Positions 18,599 to 29,487 of a DNA stretch of 64,000 bases are shown piece after piece. The position numbers and the translations under genes were made by a program. Below the pieces are notes generated by a model. It did not search any database, was not told the origin of the DNA, and saw only the letters and a list, made by a program, of their open reading frames with translations. Every line of letters begins with the position of its first letter. Position 1 is the first letter of the stretch. The stretch covers positions 124,826-188,825 of the forward strand of contig NZ_LUAW01000020.1 of NCBI RefSeq assembly GCF_001605895.1. Direction: 5' to 3'. This stretch comes from Acinetobacter pragensis (GTDB lineage Bacteria; Pseudomonadota; Gammaproteobacteria; Pseudomonadales; Moraxellaceae).

Positions 18599-19989
18599 TG
18601 AGTACTTCAAACACGACATCTATGGATCAGATCCTCGATCCTCGAGCGGCGGCTGAATTGCGCGAAAAGCGTAAAAAAACCATTGAAAAATCTTTGGGAA
18701 AACGCCACCGCAAAGAAAAAATATTCAGATTGTTCGGTTTTTCTGCCGTGATCACTGGTTTGCTTTTTGTCGCATTGCTGTTCGGCAGTATTTTAATTAA
18801 AGGTTTGCCGTCGTTTTGGCAAAGCAGCATGACAGTTCCGGTATTCTTTGATCCGTCCATTATTAATGTGGGGCCTAAACCGGTTCAAAAAGAAGGCGAA
18901 TCGCCAGCGCAATATCAAGAGCGTTATGTCGCTTGGCAAACAGAAATGGGCATGGTCGATTGGGATGCGTTAATCGCCAACGGCCTCATCGCAGAAGATA
19001 AGGCATTGGCATCAAAGCGTGATGATCTGACTTCACTGTATACTAGTTCTGAAGCCTACCGTCTGCGTGATATGGTTTTTGCAGATCCGTCTTTAATTGG
19101 TAAAAAACAAGATATTAAGATTCTTGCAGATGCGAATGTGGACGTATGGCTGGCTGGCAATATTGACCGTTCTTTACCGGATGAACAGCAGCAGCTGAGT
19201 CCTGAAGTGCGTCAATTGGCAGATCAGTTAAAAGCGCAAGGCATTATCACCAACAGCTTTAATACCAGTATTTTTACGAATCCGGATTCGCGCAGCTCAC
19301 CGGCCACATCGGGTTTGGCAGGCGCATTCATGGGCTCGTTGTTCATGATGTTCATTGTGATTCTGATCGCAATCCCGATTGGGGTGGCATCGGCAGTCTA
19401 TTTGGAAGAATTCGCGCCGAAAAATTATATTACTGACATTGTTGAAGTGAATATTAATAACTTGGCCGCTGTTCCATCAATTGTGTTTGGTCTGTTAGGC
19501 GCATCAATATTTATTGGCTGGATGCATATGCCGCTTTCGGCACCTTTGGTTGGCGGTTTGGTTCTGAGCTTAATGACTTTGCCGACCGTAATTATTACGA
19601 CCCGCGCCTCCTTAAAAGCAGTACCGCCATCTATTCGCCAAGCGGCGTTGGGTTTGGGGGCATCGCGGCTGCAAACTGTTTTTCACCACGTATTGCCTTT
19701 GGCTTTGCCGGGTATTTTAACAGGCGCAATTATTGGGGTAGCGCAGGCATTGGGTGAAACTGCACCATTGCTGCTGATTGGCATGAGCGCCTTTGTAGCA
19801 AGTGTTCCTGCATCACCATTAGATCAATCAACCGCATTGCCGGTGCAGATCTTCTTGTGGCAGGGCAATGAATTGCGCAACTTCTTTGAAGGCCGGACTG
19901 CGGCTGCCATTATTGTTCTTCTTGTACTTATGATTGGCCTAAACAGCTTGGCCATCTGGTTACGAAAGAAATTTGAAGTCCGCTGGTAA
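18598..19989 (+). CDS. pstA: phosphate ABC transporter permease PstA
   Basis: 463-residue partner of PstC. After a charged cytoplasmic N terminus (EKRKKTIEKSLGKRHRKEK) and one membrane segment there is a soluble stretch of about 170 residues, probably periplasmic. The permease domain follows, with the coupling motif RQAALGLGASRLQTVFHHVLP. The E. coli protein (296 residues) lacks this large loop. It overlaps pstC by one base and is followed 13 bases later by pstB. Confidence 0.93.
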   Translation: MSTSNTTSMDQILDPRAAAELREKRKKTIEKSLGKRHRKEKIFRLFGFSAVITGLLFVALLFGSILIKGLPSFWQSSMTVPVFFDPSIINVGPKPVQKEGESPAQYQERYVAWQTEMGMVDWDALIANGLIAEDKALASKRDDLTSLYTSSEAYRLRDMVFADPSLIGKKQDIKILADANVDVWLAGNIDRSLPDEQQQLSPEVRQLADQLKAQGIITNSFNTSIFTNPDSRSSPATSGLAGAFMGSLFMMFIVILIAIPIGVASAVYLEEFAPKNYITDIVEVNINNLAAVPSIVFGLLGASIFIGWMHMPLSAPLVGGLVLSLMTLPTVIITTRASLKAVPPSIRQAALGLGASRLQTVFHHVLPLALPGILTGAIIGVAQALGETAPLLLIGMSAFVASVPASPLDQSTALPVQIFLWQGNELRNFFEGRTAAAIIVLLVLMIGLNSLAIWLRKKFEVRW

Positions 19990-20002
19990 GTGAGGGCATG
20001 AT

Positions 20003-20929
20003 ATGAATACTGTAACCGCAACATCTAAAACGAATTCCTTAGATCAGGATAAATCAGTGAATCCAGAGCAAAAAAACTTTACGGCTTCTTCGGATGCTCA
20101 AAAACAGCCTTCAACATCTTTCGTATCTCAGTTTGATACTCAGTCTCATCCTAAAAAAGATGAAAAAGCCAAAAATGTAAAACTGAGCACTTCAGATGTG
20201 CATGTTTATTATGGCGAAGCTGAAGCGATTAAAGGGATTGATCTGCAGGTTTATGAAAACGAAGTGATCGCCTTTATTGGGCCATCTGGCTGCGGCAAGT
20301 CGACGTTTTTGCGTACTTTGAACCGCATGAACGATACTATTGATACCTGCCGCGTGACAGGCAAAGTTATGCTGGACAATCAAGATATTTATGATCCGAA
20401 TTTGGATGTGGTTTTGCTTCGTGCTCAAGTCGGCATGGTTTTCCAAAAGCCAAACCCTTTTCCTAAGTCTATTTTCGATAACGTTGCTTATGGTCCAAAA
20501 CTGCATGGTTTGGCGCGTGACAAATATGACATGGAAGAAATAGTTGAAAACAGCTTGCGCAAAGCAGGGTTATGGGATGAAGTTAAAGACCGACTAAGCC
20601 AGCCGGGTACAGGCCTGTCAGGCGGTCAGCAGCAGCGTTTATGCATTGCGCGCACCATTGCGGTCAGTCCTGAAGTGATTCTGATGGATGAACCCTGTTC
20701 AGCGCTGGACCCGATTGCCACTGCAAAAGTGGAAGAGCTGATTTCAGAATTATCCAATCAATACACCATTGCGATTGTGACGCACTCGATGCAGCAGGCG
20801 GCGCGTGTTTCTGACCGTACTGCGTACTTCCATTTGGGTGACTTGATTGAAGTCAACTCGACAGAAAAAGTCTTTACCCAGCCGGATCATCAGTTGACTG
20901 AAGCCTATATTACAGGCCGTTTCGGTTAA
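20003..20929 (+). CDS. pstB: phosphate ABC transporter ATP-binding protein
   Basis: ATPase of the phosphate importer. Walker [10 protein letters not shown] (about residues 93-101), the ABC signature LSGGQQQR and Walker [14 protein letters not shown] are intact. About 55 Ser/Thr/Gln/Lys-rich residues precede the conserved domain, making it longer (308) than E. coli PstB (257). The ATG at 20003 has GAGGG upstream, but a later start cannot be excluded. It is the last gene of the cluster; phoU is not present before the terminator. Confidence 0.94.
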   Translation: MNTVTATSKTNSLDQDKSVNPEQKNFTASSDAQKQPSTSFVSQFDTQSHPKKDEKAKNVKLSTSDVHVYYGEAEAIKGIDLQVYENEVIAFIGPSGCGKSTFLRTLNRMNDTIDTCRVTGKVMLDNQDIYDPNLDVVLLRAQVGMVFQKPNPFPKSIFDNVAYGPKLHGLARDKYDMEEIVENSLRKAGLWDEVKDRLSQPGTGLSGGQQQRLCIARTIAVSPEVILMDEPCSALDPIATAKVEELISELSNQYTIAIVTHSMQQAARVSDRTAYFHLGDLIEVNSTEKVFTQPDHQLTEAYITGRFG

Positions 20930-20952
20930 TCAAGCATTTCTGGAACGTCTTT

Positions 20953-20982
20953 AAAACAGAGCCTTAGTGCTCTGTTTTTTTT
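20953..20982 (+). terminator. terminator of the pst operon
   Basis: A 10-bp stem (AAAACAGAGC and its complement) with a T8 run, 24 bases after pstB. Confidence 0.9.
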
Positions 20983-21358
20983 GTTTTGTATCCCGGTTTC
21001 AGCACATTGTTTGTTATTTTTGTTTTGAATAGCGGCTTTTCCTTAAGCTTAAAAGCACAGGTATGATGAATTGTTGCGGGTGCCAGTCAGGATGACATCA
21101 TGTGCAAATATCGGAATCTTAAAAAATTAAATAGCCTGTTAACTAATTGTATCGTTAACGGTTGGACGTTAATTCAAATGTTTATACAGATAGTAAACGA
21201 TGGGCAGGCGGTGGATTTCTGACAGCATGGCATTCATAAATGAGTTTGCAAGGCAAGGACAGATAAAACCGGATTAATCGCAAAACAGCTATTGAAAAAC
21301 CGTGCAATTGTCCTAATCTAAAAGATAAGCTTAGAGCCAATTTGAGAAAAGAATTTAT
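20983..21358. other. intergenic region between pstB and sohB
   Basis: About 376 bases with no credible ORF, RNA gene or repeat. It presumably holds the sohB promoter, but no clear -35/-10 pair was found. Confidence 0.45.
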
Positions 21359-22321
21359 ATGCTATTTCATACTCCTAAACTGCCTGCCGAAATCCGCGTT
21401 CATCATCTCAATGCGCGTATTAATGAACAGCGAAAAAAAATGGCTCAATCAGCAGGATCAAAATTGGAATTTTTCCAGCTGACACAGCAACTTTCAAAAG
21501 AAGCCCGCGCACGTAAAAAGAACAATCAAAAAATTTATGTCCTCGATTTTAAAGGCGATACCGCCGCTTCTGCAGTCGAACAGCTGCGAGAAGAAATCAC
21601 ATTAATTTTAGCCACGGCAAAATCTGGCCGAGACCGCGTGGTTGTACGTCTGGAAAGTCCGGGCGGTATGGTGCATGGATACGGTTTGGCTGCTGCGCAG
21701 CTGGTGCGTTTGCGTGACGCAGGCTTTAATTTAACCATCTGTGTAGATAAAGTTGCGGCCAGCGGCGGCTATATGATGGCGTGTATCGGTTCTGAAATTA
21801 TTTCTGCACCATTTGCTGTCGTGGGGTCTATTGGTGTTGTTGCGCAAGTACCGAACTTTAACCGCTTGCTGAAAGAAAAGCATATTGATTTTGAACTGTA
21901 CACAGCAGGGCAATTTAAGCGAACTGTGACCATGTTTGGTGAGAACACTGAAGAAGGCAAAGCGAAGTTTGAAGAAGAGCTGCAGCAGACCCATGAGCTG
22001 TTCAAGCATTTTGTTGAAAAATACCGTCCGAAATTAAATGTTGAAAAGGTCGCAACCGGCGAACATTGGTATGGCAAAGATGCACTGGATTTAAATCTAG
22101 TGGATCAGCTTAAAACATCGGATGAATATTTATTGGGCTTGCTTCAGCAGCATGATGTCTATGTGATTGAAACGCGTAAGAAGCCAACTTTAGGTGAAAA
22201 GTTAGGCCTGCAGGCTGCTCAGATAGCAGATTCTTTAGTGCCGGCAGTAATGAACAAAGTAATGGAAAGTTTGAGTAAAGCCAATTCAAGCATGGTGCAG
22301 CTTCGCGATCCAAAACTTTGA
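21359..22321 (+). CDS. sohB: S49-family serine peptidase, SohB-like without membrane anchor
   Basis: 320-residue protease of the signal-peptide-peptidase A family. The catalytic serine is in KVAASGGYMMA (Ser135) and the general-base lysine in TAGQFKRTV (Lys187). Sequence similarity to E. coli SohB runs from about residue 55 to the end (RLESPGGMVHGYGLAA, ATGEHWYG). The N-terminal membrane segment of E. coli SohB is missing. An in-frame TAG at 21332 rules out an upstream extension, so the protein is predicted to be cytosolic or peripheral. Monocistronic, ending at the hairpin at 22344. Confidence 0.9.
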   Translation: MLFHTPKLPAEIRVHHLNARINEQRKKMAQSAGSKLEFFQLTQQLSKEARARKKNNQKIYVLDFKGDTAASAVEQLREEITLILATAKSGRDRVVVRLESPGGMVHGYGLAAAQLVRLRDAGFNLTICVDKVAASGGYMMACIGSEIISAPFAVVGSIGVVAQVPNFNRLLKEKHIDFELYTAGQFKRTVTMFGENTEEGKAKFEEELQQTHELFKHFVEKYRPKLNVEKVATGEHWYGKDALDLNLVDQLKTSDEYLLGLLQQHDVYVIETRKKPTLGEKLGLQAAQIADSLVPAVMNKVMESLSKANSSMVQLRDPKL

Positions 22322-22343
22322 TTTGAATTATACTCTGATGCTT

Positions 22344-22367
22344 AAAAGCTCACTGCGGTGAGCTTTT
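22344..22367 (+). terminator. terminator of sohB
   Basis: Stem AAAAGCTCAC/GTGAGCTTTT with a TGCG loop, 22 bases after the stop. Confidence 0.9.
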
Positions 22368-22630
22368 TTATTTGCAGATAAGCCGATGAGGTTATTTTAG
22401 AGAAGGCGGAAGACGATTTGATAAACGAGGAATGAATACATTTTTAGTTTTTATCAAAATTCTACGTTAGGTATTTTTGCCATTTTAAGCCTATGTTTTT
22501 ATTGTGCCTTGGTTAAAAGATAAAAATCATCGGGATATTTATCTTTACTGCGGCTGACTGTACTTTATTGCTCAGCTTTTTAATCTTAGTTTGAGCCGCT
22601 TATTAGAGCGAAGACAAGCCCTGAATACTT
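22368..22630. other. intergenic region after sohB
   Basis: Together with the sohB terminator this makes about 310 bases without a gene. Nothing else is recognisable. Confidence 0.4.
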
Positions 22631-22864
22631 TTGCAATCGTACGGCATCATTCAATTTTATACACTGCACACAACTGAGCGTGAACAATTCGAAAGAATAA
22701 CCAGTTATTTTGATGATTCAAAATATGATCGGCATTTAGGCTTGGCTGAAAGTTCAGCGCGTAAGCAAAAAGGTGAATGTGTCTGTTTTGAGCTGTATGA
22801 CAAATTTAAAATCAAGCAATCAGTGCTTCTGAAATTATTCGATGGATTGTGCCGCAGATTCTGA
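22631..22864 (+). CDS. small hypothetical protein, weakly supported
   Basis: A 77-residue reading frame with a protein-like, charged and aromatic composition (TLHTTEREQFERITSYFDD, KQKGECVCFELYDKF). It has no ATG; TTG at 22631 is the first possible start and has no clear ribosome-binding site, and an in-frame stop lies just upstream. No family is recognised. It may be a real short gene, or the 3' remnant of a decayed one. Confidence 0.35.
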   Translation: MQSYGIIQFYTLHTTEREQFERITSYFDDSKYDRHLGLAESSARKQKGECVCFELYDKFKIKQSVLLKLFDGLCRRF

Positions 22865-22893
22865 AGCAAAACGTGATCATTCAATTTAAGCTT

Positions 22894-23523
22894 TTATTTA
22901 TGCGGATTTCTGCATAAACAGATGATGCCTGTTATGAGTGCACCCACTGCCGCCAACAGCATATCTTTATGCGCATCCCAGATGTCACCTTGCTGACCAT
23001 TGTAATTTTCCGCCTCTTCTGGTGAGAGTCCAATAGCAATGAGCCATTCAATCCATTCATAAATTAAACTGGTGGCCATGACAAATTGAATGACCAGCAA
23101 AAATAGGGTGAACGGTTTAAGGCTTGGCAGCCAAACTTGAAAAAGGCGATAAAATACCGGATAGAGCAATAAGCCCGACGCAAGATGCACCAAGCGGTCA
23201 TACATATTGCGTGACCAGCCCATGGTTTGATTTAAATCTATATTGAAATACTGAATGAGCCATTCGTTATAGGGCACATAAGAATATAAGTAATGCGCGC
23301 CTAAAATATGAATCAATAAAAAAGCAATGTAGAGGGCAAAGCTGTAAAAGGTAAAGCCCACTTTTTTTTGACAGAACAGAAGTGCCGCAAGCATAAACAC
23401 TGTGCCAGCCTGATGCAGCAAGTATGAATCAAACTCGAGCGGGTGAATGCTGGCGATTGCGGCAGCCAGTAAGAGTGTTGCAAGGCAAATCCAATGTTTG
23501 ATGCTAAGCTGTGTTTCAATCAT
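22894..23523 (-). CDS. DUF2238 (YjdF-like) inner-membrane protein
   Basis: 209 residues with about six membrane segments. The motifs NMYDRLVHLASGLLLYP, YEWIEWLIAIGLSPEE and QGDIWDAHKDMLLAAVGA define the DUF2238/YjdF membrane family of unknown function. Conserved Asp, His and Glu residues inside or next to membrane segments (DRLVH, YEWIEW, WDAHKDM) suggest a catalytic or ion-binding role, which is not demonstrated. Transcribed alone; the upstream 300 bases hold no other gene. Confidence 0.85.
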   Translation of the reverse strand: MIETQLSIKHWICLATLLLAAAIASIHPLEFDSYLLHQAGTVFMLAALLFCQKKVGFTFYSFALYIAFLLIHILGAHYLYSYVPYNEWLIQYFNIDLNQTMGWSRNMYDRLVHLASGLLLYPVFYRLFQVWLPSLKPFTLFLLVIQFVMATSLIYEWIEWLIAIGLSPEEAENYNGQQGDIWDAHKDMLLAAVGALITGIICLCRNPHK

Positions 23524-23830
23524 TTATTATGTTCAATGTTAAGTATCATAAGGTATAAACGGCGAGGCTTAAGTTCTGCTGTTTAAGTGTAATGGTAAAT
23601 AAAATTTAAGCAATGTCAGCTTTTGTCTGTTTATTTGCAGCGAGGGAACTGCAATGCGAGATTACCGGGATGCTTGTTCAGCCGAACTGGCTTTTAAAAT
23701 AGCTTAAAACGCATTGTTATTTTCTAAATAAATTTTATGTTATGAATCATGATGCTGCCGCATATAAAGCTTTTGATGAATGAATTGGTTAAACTGCATT
23801 TATATTTTTAGAATATTTTAGGTTGCATAT
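23524..23830. other. intergenic region
   Basis: 307 A/T-rich bases between the divergent YjdF-like gene and the 79-residue ORF. No recognisable element was found. Confidence 0.4.
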
Positions 23831-24070
23831 ATGGCCATTGCAGAAGCATTCGAAGCAAAACAGAATTGCTATTTTAATTATGACTTTGAGGAATTATATC
23901 TCGCGGATAATTTTCCAGAAGAGCTGTCTGTTTCTTTGCGCGGCATGCTGTATAGACATGAAATTCAATATCCAGATGCGACCTATTATATTTACTACAG
24001 CGATATTTTAACGGGTCATGAATTGGTAAAAATGAAAGCGGATTGGGCGAGATACTGCCCCTTGCCATAA
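23831..24070 (+). CDS. small acidic hypothetical protein
   Basis: 79 residues, rich in Tyr, Glu and Asp (EAKQNCYFNYDFEELYLAD, HEIQYPDATYYIYYSDIL), probably cytosolic. The ATG is preceded by AGG at 8 bases and the gene is followed closely by a terminator shared with purB, both of which support a real gene. No family or function is recognised. Confidence 0.6.
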   Translation: MAIAEAFEAKQNCYFNYDFEELYLADNFPEELSVSLRGMLYRHEIQYPDATYYIYYSDILTGHELVKMKADWARYCPLP

Positions 24071-24083
24071 TCATGAAGTATAA

Positions 24084-24110
24084 AAAAACGAGGCATAACG
24101 CCTCGTTTTT
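24084..24110. terminator. bidirectional terminator
   Basis: Stem AAAAACGAGGC/GCCTCGTTTTT with a 5-base loop, between the 79-residue ORF and the convergent purB. Confidence 0.92.
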
Positions 24111-24125
24111 TACACCTAAGTTAAA

Positions 24126-25523
<1,398 letters not shown>

Positions 25524-25571
25524 TTAAACTTTGGAATTAAACGTAAAACAAAGAGCAGGATGCAGTTCAAG

Positions 25572-26303
25572 TTACACCACCTGATACTGCAATCGAGCAA
25601 GATCTTGAATATCTTTAAGCAGCTTGCGTTTACTGAAAATCATGCCCCATGAACTGCCGCCAAGCTGACGCCATAAATGCGCCATTTGCAGGCCGGTAAA
25701 TAGGGAAGCACGAATACGGTCAGTGTGCGAAGAATCTTTAAAGGCTTCTGCATTGCCGCGCACCATAATGCGCGGATTGATCTGTCCAGCTGTGTCTACA
25801 TAGGTTTGCGCAAGGCTGGCCAGAACACTGGGATGCAGGTAATTATGATCAAAGAAAGACAGCTGTCTTAAAATTTTCTGCTGCGACTGTTCAATAATTT
25901 CAACAAATTTAGGATTGCTGTAGACTTTTTTTTCTAATTGCAGCAAAGCCAGTGCATAGTTCATGGGGAGCTTTGCACTGGAAAGTTTGGGTAATCTGGA
26001 AGTCGGAGAGGTATTAAAGGGCTGGTTAATACTGCTTTCCAAGGTTTTTAAACCTAGGGAAATATCGGCCATCTGATTAAAGAAGTCTAAAGTTTGGCAG
26101 CTGCATTTTCCGCTTGGTCGGATATTTAAACTGGCTTTAATCATTTGTTCTAAATAAAAGTTACCGCTTTCGCCAATGCTCTTTTGCCCAGTCAGCGCAG
26201 TCATGTGCGTCAGCTGGGTCGCTTGAAAAACGCCCGCTAACGCCAATGCGCGGTTTTGACGAGCATTCAGAGTTTGAGACTGTTGAAACGGTAACTCTGT
26301 CAT
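25572..26303 (-). CDS. hflD: HflD homologue (high-frequency-lysogenization protein)
   Basis: 243 residues, mostly helical, matching the HflD/YcfC family ([48 protein letters not shown]). E. coli HflD is a peripheral membrane protein that affects phage lambda CII stability; its cell role is unclear. Its place between mnmA and purB is the conserved E. coli order and supports the call. A stretch with two cysteines (GKCSCQT, about residue 67) is unusual but not obviously a metal site. Confidence 0.93.
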   Translation of the reverse strand: MTELPFQQSQTLNARQNRALALAGVFQATQLTHMTALTGQKSIGESGNFYLEQMIKASLNIRPSGKCSCQTLDFFNQMADISLGLKTLESSINQPFNTSPTSRLPKLSSAKLPMNYALALLQLEKKVYSNPKFVEIIEQSQQKILRQLSFFDHNYLHPSVLASLAQTYVDTAGQINPRIMVRGNAEAFKDSSHTDRIRASLFTGLQMAHLWRQLGGSSWGMIFSKRKLLKDIQDLARLQYQVV

Positions 26304-26318
26304 GCCGAAACAATCCTT

Positions 26319-27452
26319 TTAAATAAAATCCGGTTTAGGTGCGTTGGTATGATGTATCACACCGCCGCCTAAGCAAACTTCACCTGAGTAAAACACAACG
26401 CTTTGACCTGGTGTTACCGCGCGCTGCTGTTCATCAAACTCAACACGGACACCATTCGGGGTATTCGGGTCTTTATACAGCGTGCAGGCCTGATCTGACT
26501 GACGGTAACGGGTTTTTGCCGTGCAGCGGAAGCCTGTTTCCGGAATATCCTGTTCACCGGCCACCCAGTCAATCGCTTCACTCCAAAGTATAGTACTTTG
26601 CATGAGCTGATGTTCATGGCCTTGGCCGACAATCAGACGGTTGCCTTCAATGTCTTTATGCAGCACAAACCAAGCACCTTCTTCTGCGCCTTTCAGGCCG
26701 CCAATGCCAATACCGCCGCGCTGACCGAGCGTATAGTACATTAAGCCGTGATGTTCACCAACCTCTTTGCCGTTATCCAGCAATATTTTTCCGGGCTGTG
26801 CAGGCAAATACTGCTTTAAAAAGTCGTTGAAGCGGCGTTCGCCAATAAAGCAGATACCGGTTGAGTCCTTTTTCTTTGCTGTCGCTAAGCCTAGTTCTTC
26901 CGCAATTTTACGAACCTGAGGTTTTTCAATTTCACCGACAGGGAATAAAGTCTTGTTGATTTCACGGCCGTGTACTGCATGCAAGAAATACGTTTGATCT
27001 TTATTTTGGTCTAGACCGCGCAGCAATGGGGCGTATTCTTCACCGCGTGAATTTTTGGCAGTTTCACCGCGGCGGCAATAATGGCCAGTCGCAATAAAGT
27101 CTGCGCCTAAATTCACCGCATGATCTAAAAATGCACGGAATTTAATTTCTTTGTTGCACAGAATATCTGGGTTGGGTGTGCGTCCAGCGGCATATTCTGC
27201 TAAAAAATGTTCGAATACACGATCCCAGTATTCCATGGCAAAGTTGGCGGTATGCAGTTTGATGCCAATTTTGTCGCACACCGCTTGTGCATCGGCAAGG
27301 TCTTCCATAGCCGTACAGTATTCCGTGCCGTCATCTTCTTCCCAGTTTTTCATGAACAGGCCTTCAACCTGATAGCCTTGTTGAAGAAGCAGCGCTGCAG
27401 AAACAGAAGAATCTACACCACCAGACATACCGACGATGACACGTTGTTGCAT
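26319..27452 (-). CDS. mnmA: tRNA-uridine 2-sulfurtransferase
   Basis: Makes 2-thiouridine at wobble U34 of tRNA-Lys, -Glu and -Gln with sulfur from the IscS/Tus relay. The PP-loop GMSGGVDSS binds ATP. The catalytic cysteines are in [12 protein letters not shown] and [13 protein letters not shown] start at 27452 (MQQRVIVG) was chosen because it lies 5 bases past the nudix stop; an alternative ATG at 27464 overlaps that gene by 8 bases. hflD follows after 15 bases, so nudix-mnmA-hflD is an operon. Confidence 0.97.
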   Translation of the reverse strand: MQQRVIVGMSGGVDSSVSAALLLQQGYQVEGLFMKNWEEDDGTEYCTAMEDLADAQAVCDKIGIKLHTANFAMEYWDRVFEHFLAEYAAGRTPNPDILCNKEIKFRAFLDHAVNLGADFIATGHYCRRGETAKNSRGEEYAPLLRGLDQNKDQTYFLHAVHGREINKTLFPVGEIEKPQVRKIAEELGLATAKKKDSTGICFIGERRFNDFLKQYLPAQPGKILLDNGKEVGEHHGLMYYTLGQRGGIGIGGLKGAEEGAWFVLHKDIEGNRLIVGQGHEHQLMQSTILWSEAIDWVAGEQDIPETGFRCTAKTRYRQSDQACTLYKDPNTPNGVRVEFDEQQRAVTPGQSVVFYSGEVCLGGGVIHHTNAPKPDFI

Positions 27453-27456
27453 AGGA

Positions 27457-27942
27457 TTAAGCATCCAAATTTGAAATTAAGGGAGAGTTTTGGTGCTCAT
27501 AAACGAGCGATAAAGGATATTTTTGTCCAGACAAGGCATCTTGAACAGCTTTAATGACCAATGGGCTGCGCGCGCGGGCAGTTTCCTGCAATTCGTCCAG
27601 CGTCATCCATTTTGGCCCGACAATGCCTTTGTCCAGTTCAGCTTCTGGAAAATATTCAAGTACATGCGCTAAAAAACAGAACCGGAAATAGGTGCGGTCC
27701 GGGTACATGGGCGGCGTATAGGTATAAATGCCAAGGAGAGCATCAACTTCTATTGCGTGGCCAGTTTCCTCCATGGTTTCACGAATGGCAGCCTGAATGA
27801 TGGATTCGCCGCATTCGACATGCCCAGCAGGCTGGTTAAACACAGTATGCATCACGGCTTCTGTATGTTCTTCTACAAACAGGAATTTTCCGTCTTTTTC
27901 TACAACTGTAGCGACAGTAACGTGAGGAGTCCAAGAGGTCAT
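27457..27942 (-). CDS. nudJ: NUDIX hydrolase, NudJ-like
   Basis: 161-residue pyrophosphohydrolase. The Nudix box runs from GHVECGE to REtMEETG with the metal-binding glutamates in place. N-terminal [21 protein letters not shown] and the FNQPAGH context match E. coli NudJ, which hydrolyses nucleoside di- and triphosphates and HMP-PP and lies upstream of mnmA there too. ATG 27942 is preferred over 27954 by ribosome-binding site and homology. Confidence 0.9.
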   Translation of the reverse strand: MTSWTPHVTVATVVEKDGKFLFVEEHTEAVMHTVFNQPAGHVECGESIIQAAIRETMEETGHAIEVDALLGIYTYTPPMYPDRTYFRFCFLAHVLEYFPEAELDKGIVGPKWMTLDELQETARARSPLVIKAVQDALSGQKYPLSLVYEHQNSPLISNLDA

Positions 27943-27954
27943 GACCAGCACCAT

Positions 27955-28265
27955 GGTAAGGGATGGGCTATTGTATAAAATTTTGGGGTGTGTGGCTATG
28001 TTGAACGAGGATGAAATGTCATTTCTTTAGCTGAGTCAGGAATAGAGATAAGTTTAAAGCTCATTCGTTGCGAGGCATTGCCACGCTTTTAGATTTAACA
28101 GCTGATTAAAGTTATTTAGGAATCAATGCCTAAAAAATTTTAATAGCCCTCAATGCTTAATCCAGAATTTACAATGCAAAATAGCTTGAGCAATAAGAAT
28201 AATTGATAAGCTGTACATGAGTTGAATTGCAAGAAGACCACAGATAAAGCTTATTTAAAATGAAA
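27955..28265. other. intergenic region
   Basis: About 310 bases upstream of the nudix gene. They hold its promoter region and the 3' side of the secreted hypothetical gene. No ORF, RNA gene or good terminator was found. Confidence 0.4.
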
Positions 28266-28805
28266 CTATTCAGGGATTATATGTTTATCATGAGGGATTT
28301 CAGGAAATAGAGTGTATAGCAGATCTGGATTTTTCTTAAAGCCAGTGCCATCTATATACTTCCACTCTTGAGATTCAAGAGGGCGTACTGCGAGCGTAAA
28401 GGACTTCTCTCCCGTCATGGCTTTGCCATTCATTAAGATAGTCAGTTGTTTAGGAATAATACAAAATTCTTTTTTTCCAAAAATATAGCTATTTTGCGGC
28501 GGCTGAATATCGACTTTTTCAACGTGGATATTGCCTTTCTTTAAGGAGTCAGCTGCAAGTACGAGCATGGCATTATAGTTTTCTTGACCGCCTGCAAGCT
28601 CAATAATGGATGAATCTGATTTATCTGCAATATATTGATAATTTTCACTATTTAAAGCGGTGCTCATTTGTGTCATTTCTTTAGAAATAACGTTGTCATA
28701 ATCTTTTTTGCATCGAGTTTCATCAGCAAAAGCAGTGGTTGAAGATAAAATCATTCCTGTGAAAAGAATTTTTATAAATTGTGACGTATTAAATTTATAC
28801 AGCAT
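28266..28805 (-). CDS. hypothetical secreted protein
   Basis: 179 residues with a signal peptide ending at TTAFA, then a soluble domain of mixed alpha/beta character (KSDSSIIELAGGQENYNAML, REFERRED region EWKYIDGTGF near the end). Two cysteines (TRCKKDY and EFCIIP) could form a disulfide in the periplasm. The shape, a helix-rich N-terminal half then strands ending in WKYIDG, resembles NTF2/cystatin-like lumenal domains, but no family is firmly recognised. Monocistronic. Confidence 0.65.
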   Translation of the reverse strand: MLYKFNTSQFIKILFTGMILSSTTAFADETRCKKDYDNVISKEMTQMSTALNSENYQYIADKSDSSIIELAGGQENYNAMLVLAADSLKKGNIHVEKVDIQPPQNSYIFGKKEFCIIPKQLTILMNGKAMTGEKSFTLAVRPLESQEWKYIDGTGFKKNPDLLYTLFPEIPHDKHIIPE

Positions 28806-28902
28806 TAAAAATTACTCGGAATTTGAGTCAATATTTGTCTATATAGACAAGGCCTATTAAATGAGCTTATAAAAAGTAGGAAAATAAGAAAAGTGTGAAT
28901 GA

Positions 28903-29442
28903 TTAATTTTGCTCTAAATAATTATTCGCAACCTTCACATAATGCCGTGCTGAATACGGTAAAAAAGCCTTTTCTTTCTCGGTCAGTGGGCGGACTTTTT
29001 GCACAGGAGTGCCGACATATAAATAACCGCTTTCCAAACGCTTGCGCGGCGGAACCAAAGATCCAGCGCCAATCATCACATCATCTTCAATAATGGCGTC
29101 ATCTAAAATAATGCTGCTGATGCCGACTAATACGCGGTTGCCAATGGTGCAGCCATGTAATTTTACATGATGGCCAATGGTGACATCGTCACCAATAATC
29201 AAAGGGGAGCCTTCAGGCTTATCAGCTTTCTTATGGCTCACATGCAGCATGGCGTGATCCTGCACATTCGAATTCTGCCCAATCTTAATATGATTAACAT
29301 CTCCGCGGATGACGGCAAAAGGCCAGACGGATACATTTTTAGCCAGCGTGACTTCGCCAATCACTACGGACATTTCATCGATATAGCAAGTCGAGTCAAT
29401 TTTAGGATGATGTTCTAAATACGGGCGGATATTATTTTTCAT
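28903..29442 (-). CDS. gamma-class carbonic anhydrase family protein
   Basis: 179 residues forming a left-handed beta-helix of hexapeptide repeats (I-G-x-x-x-x units such as VVIGEVTLAKNVSVWPFAVI). The zinc-ligand histidines are in HAMLHVSHKK and GHHVKLHG, as in gamma carbonic anhydrases, YrdA and PaaY. Catalytic activity toward CO2 or a CoA thioester is not proven; many family members are only zinc-binding. The upstream region holds a perfect short palindrome over the likely -10. Confidence 0.9.
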   Translation of the reverse strand: MKNNIRPYLEHHPKIDSTCYIDEMSVVIGEVTLAKNVSVWPFAVIRGDVNHIKIGQNSNVQDHAMLHVSHKKADKPEGSPLIIGDDVTIGHHVKLHGCTIGNRVLVGISSIILDDAIIEDDVMIGAGSLVPPRKRLESGYLYVGTPVQKVRPLTEKEKAFLPYSARHYVKVANNYLEQN

Positions 29443-29459
29443 GACGGTCCATCGTAAAA

Positions 29460-29476
29460 CTGTATATGGTATACAG
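29460..29476 (-). promoter_or_regulatory. palindrome over the likely promoter of the carbonic-anhydrase gene
   Basis: CTGTATA-TGG-TATACAG, a perfect 7-bp inverted repeat. On the minus strand the overlapping TATACT would serve as a -10, so the palindrome could be an operator. Function unproven. Confidence 0.4.
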
Positions 29477-29487
29477 TATAAAATAAA

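Noticed and set aside
22631..22864. Toxin-antitoxin gene
   Set aside because: No partner ORF next to it and no recognisable toxin or antitoxin motif.
29460..29476. LexA box
   Set aside because: The core is one base too long (CTG-N11-CAG) and Acinetobacter lacks a standard LexA; it is kept only as a palindrome of unknown role.
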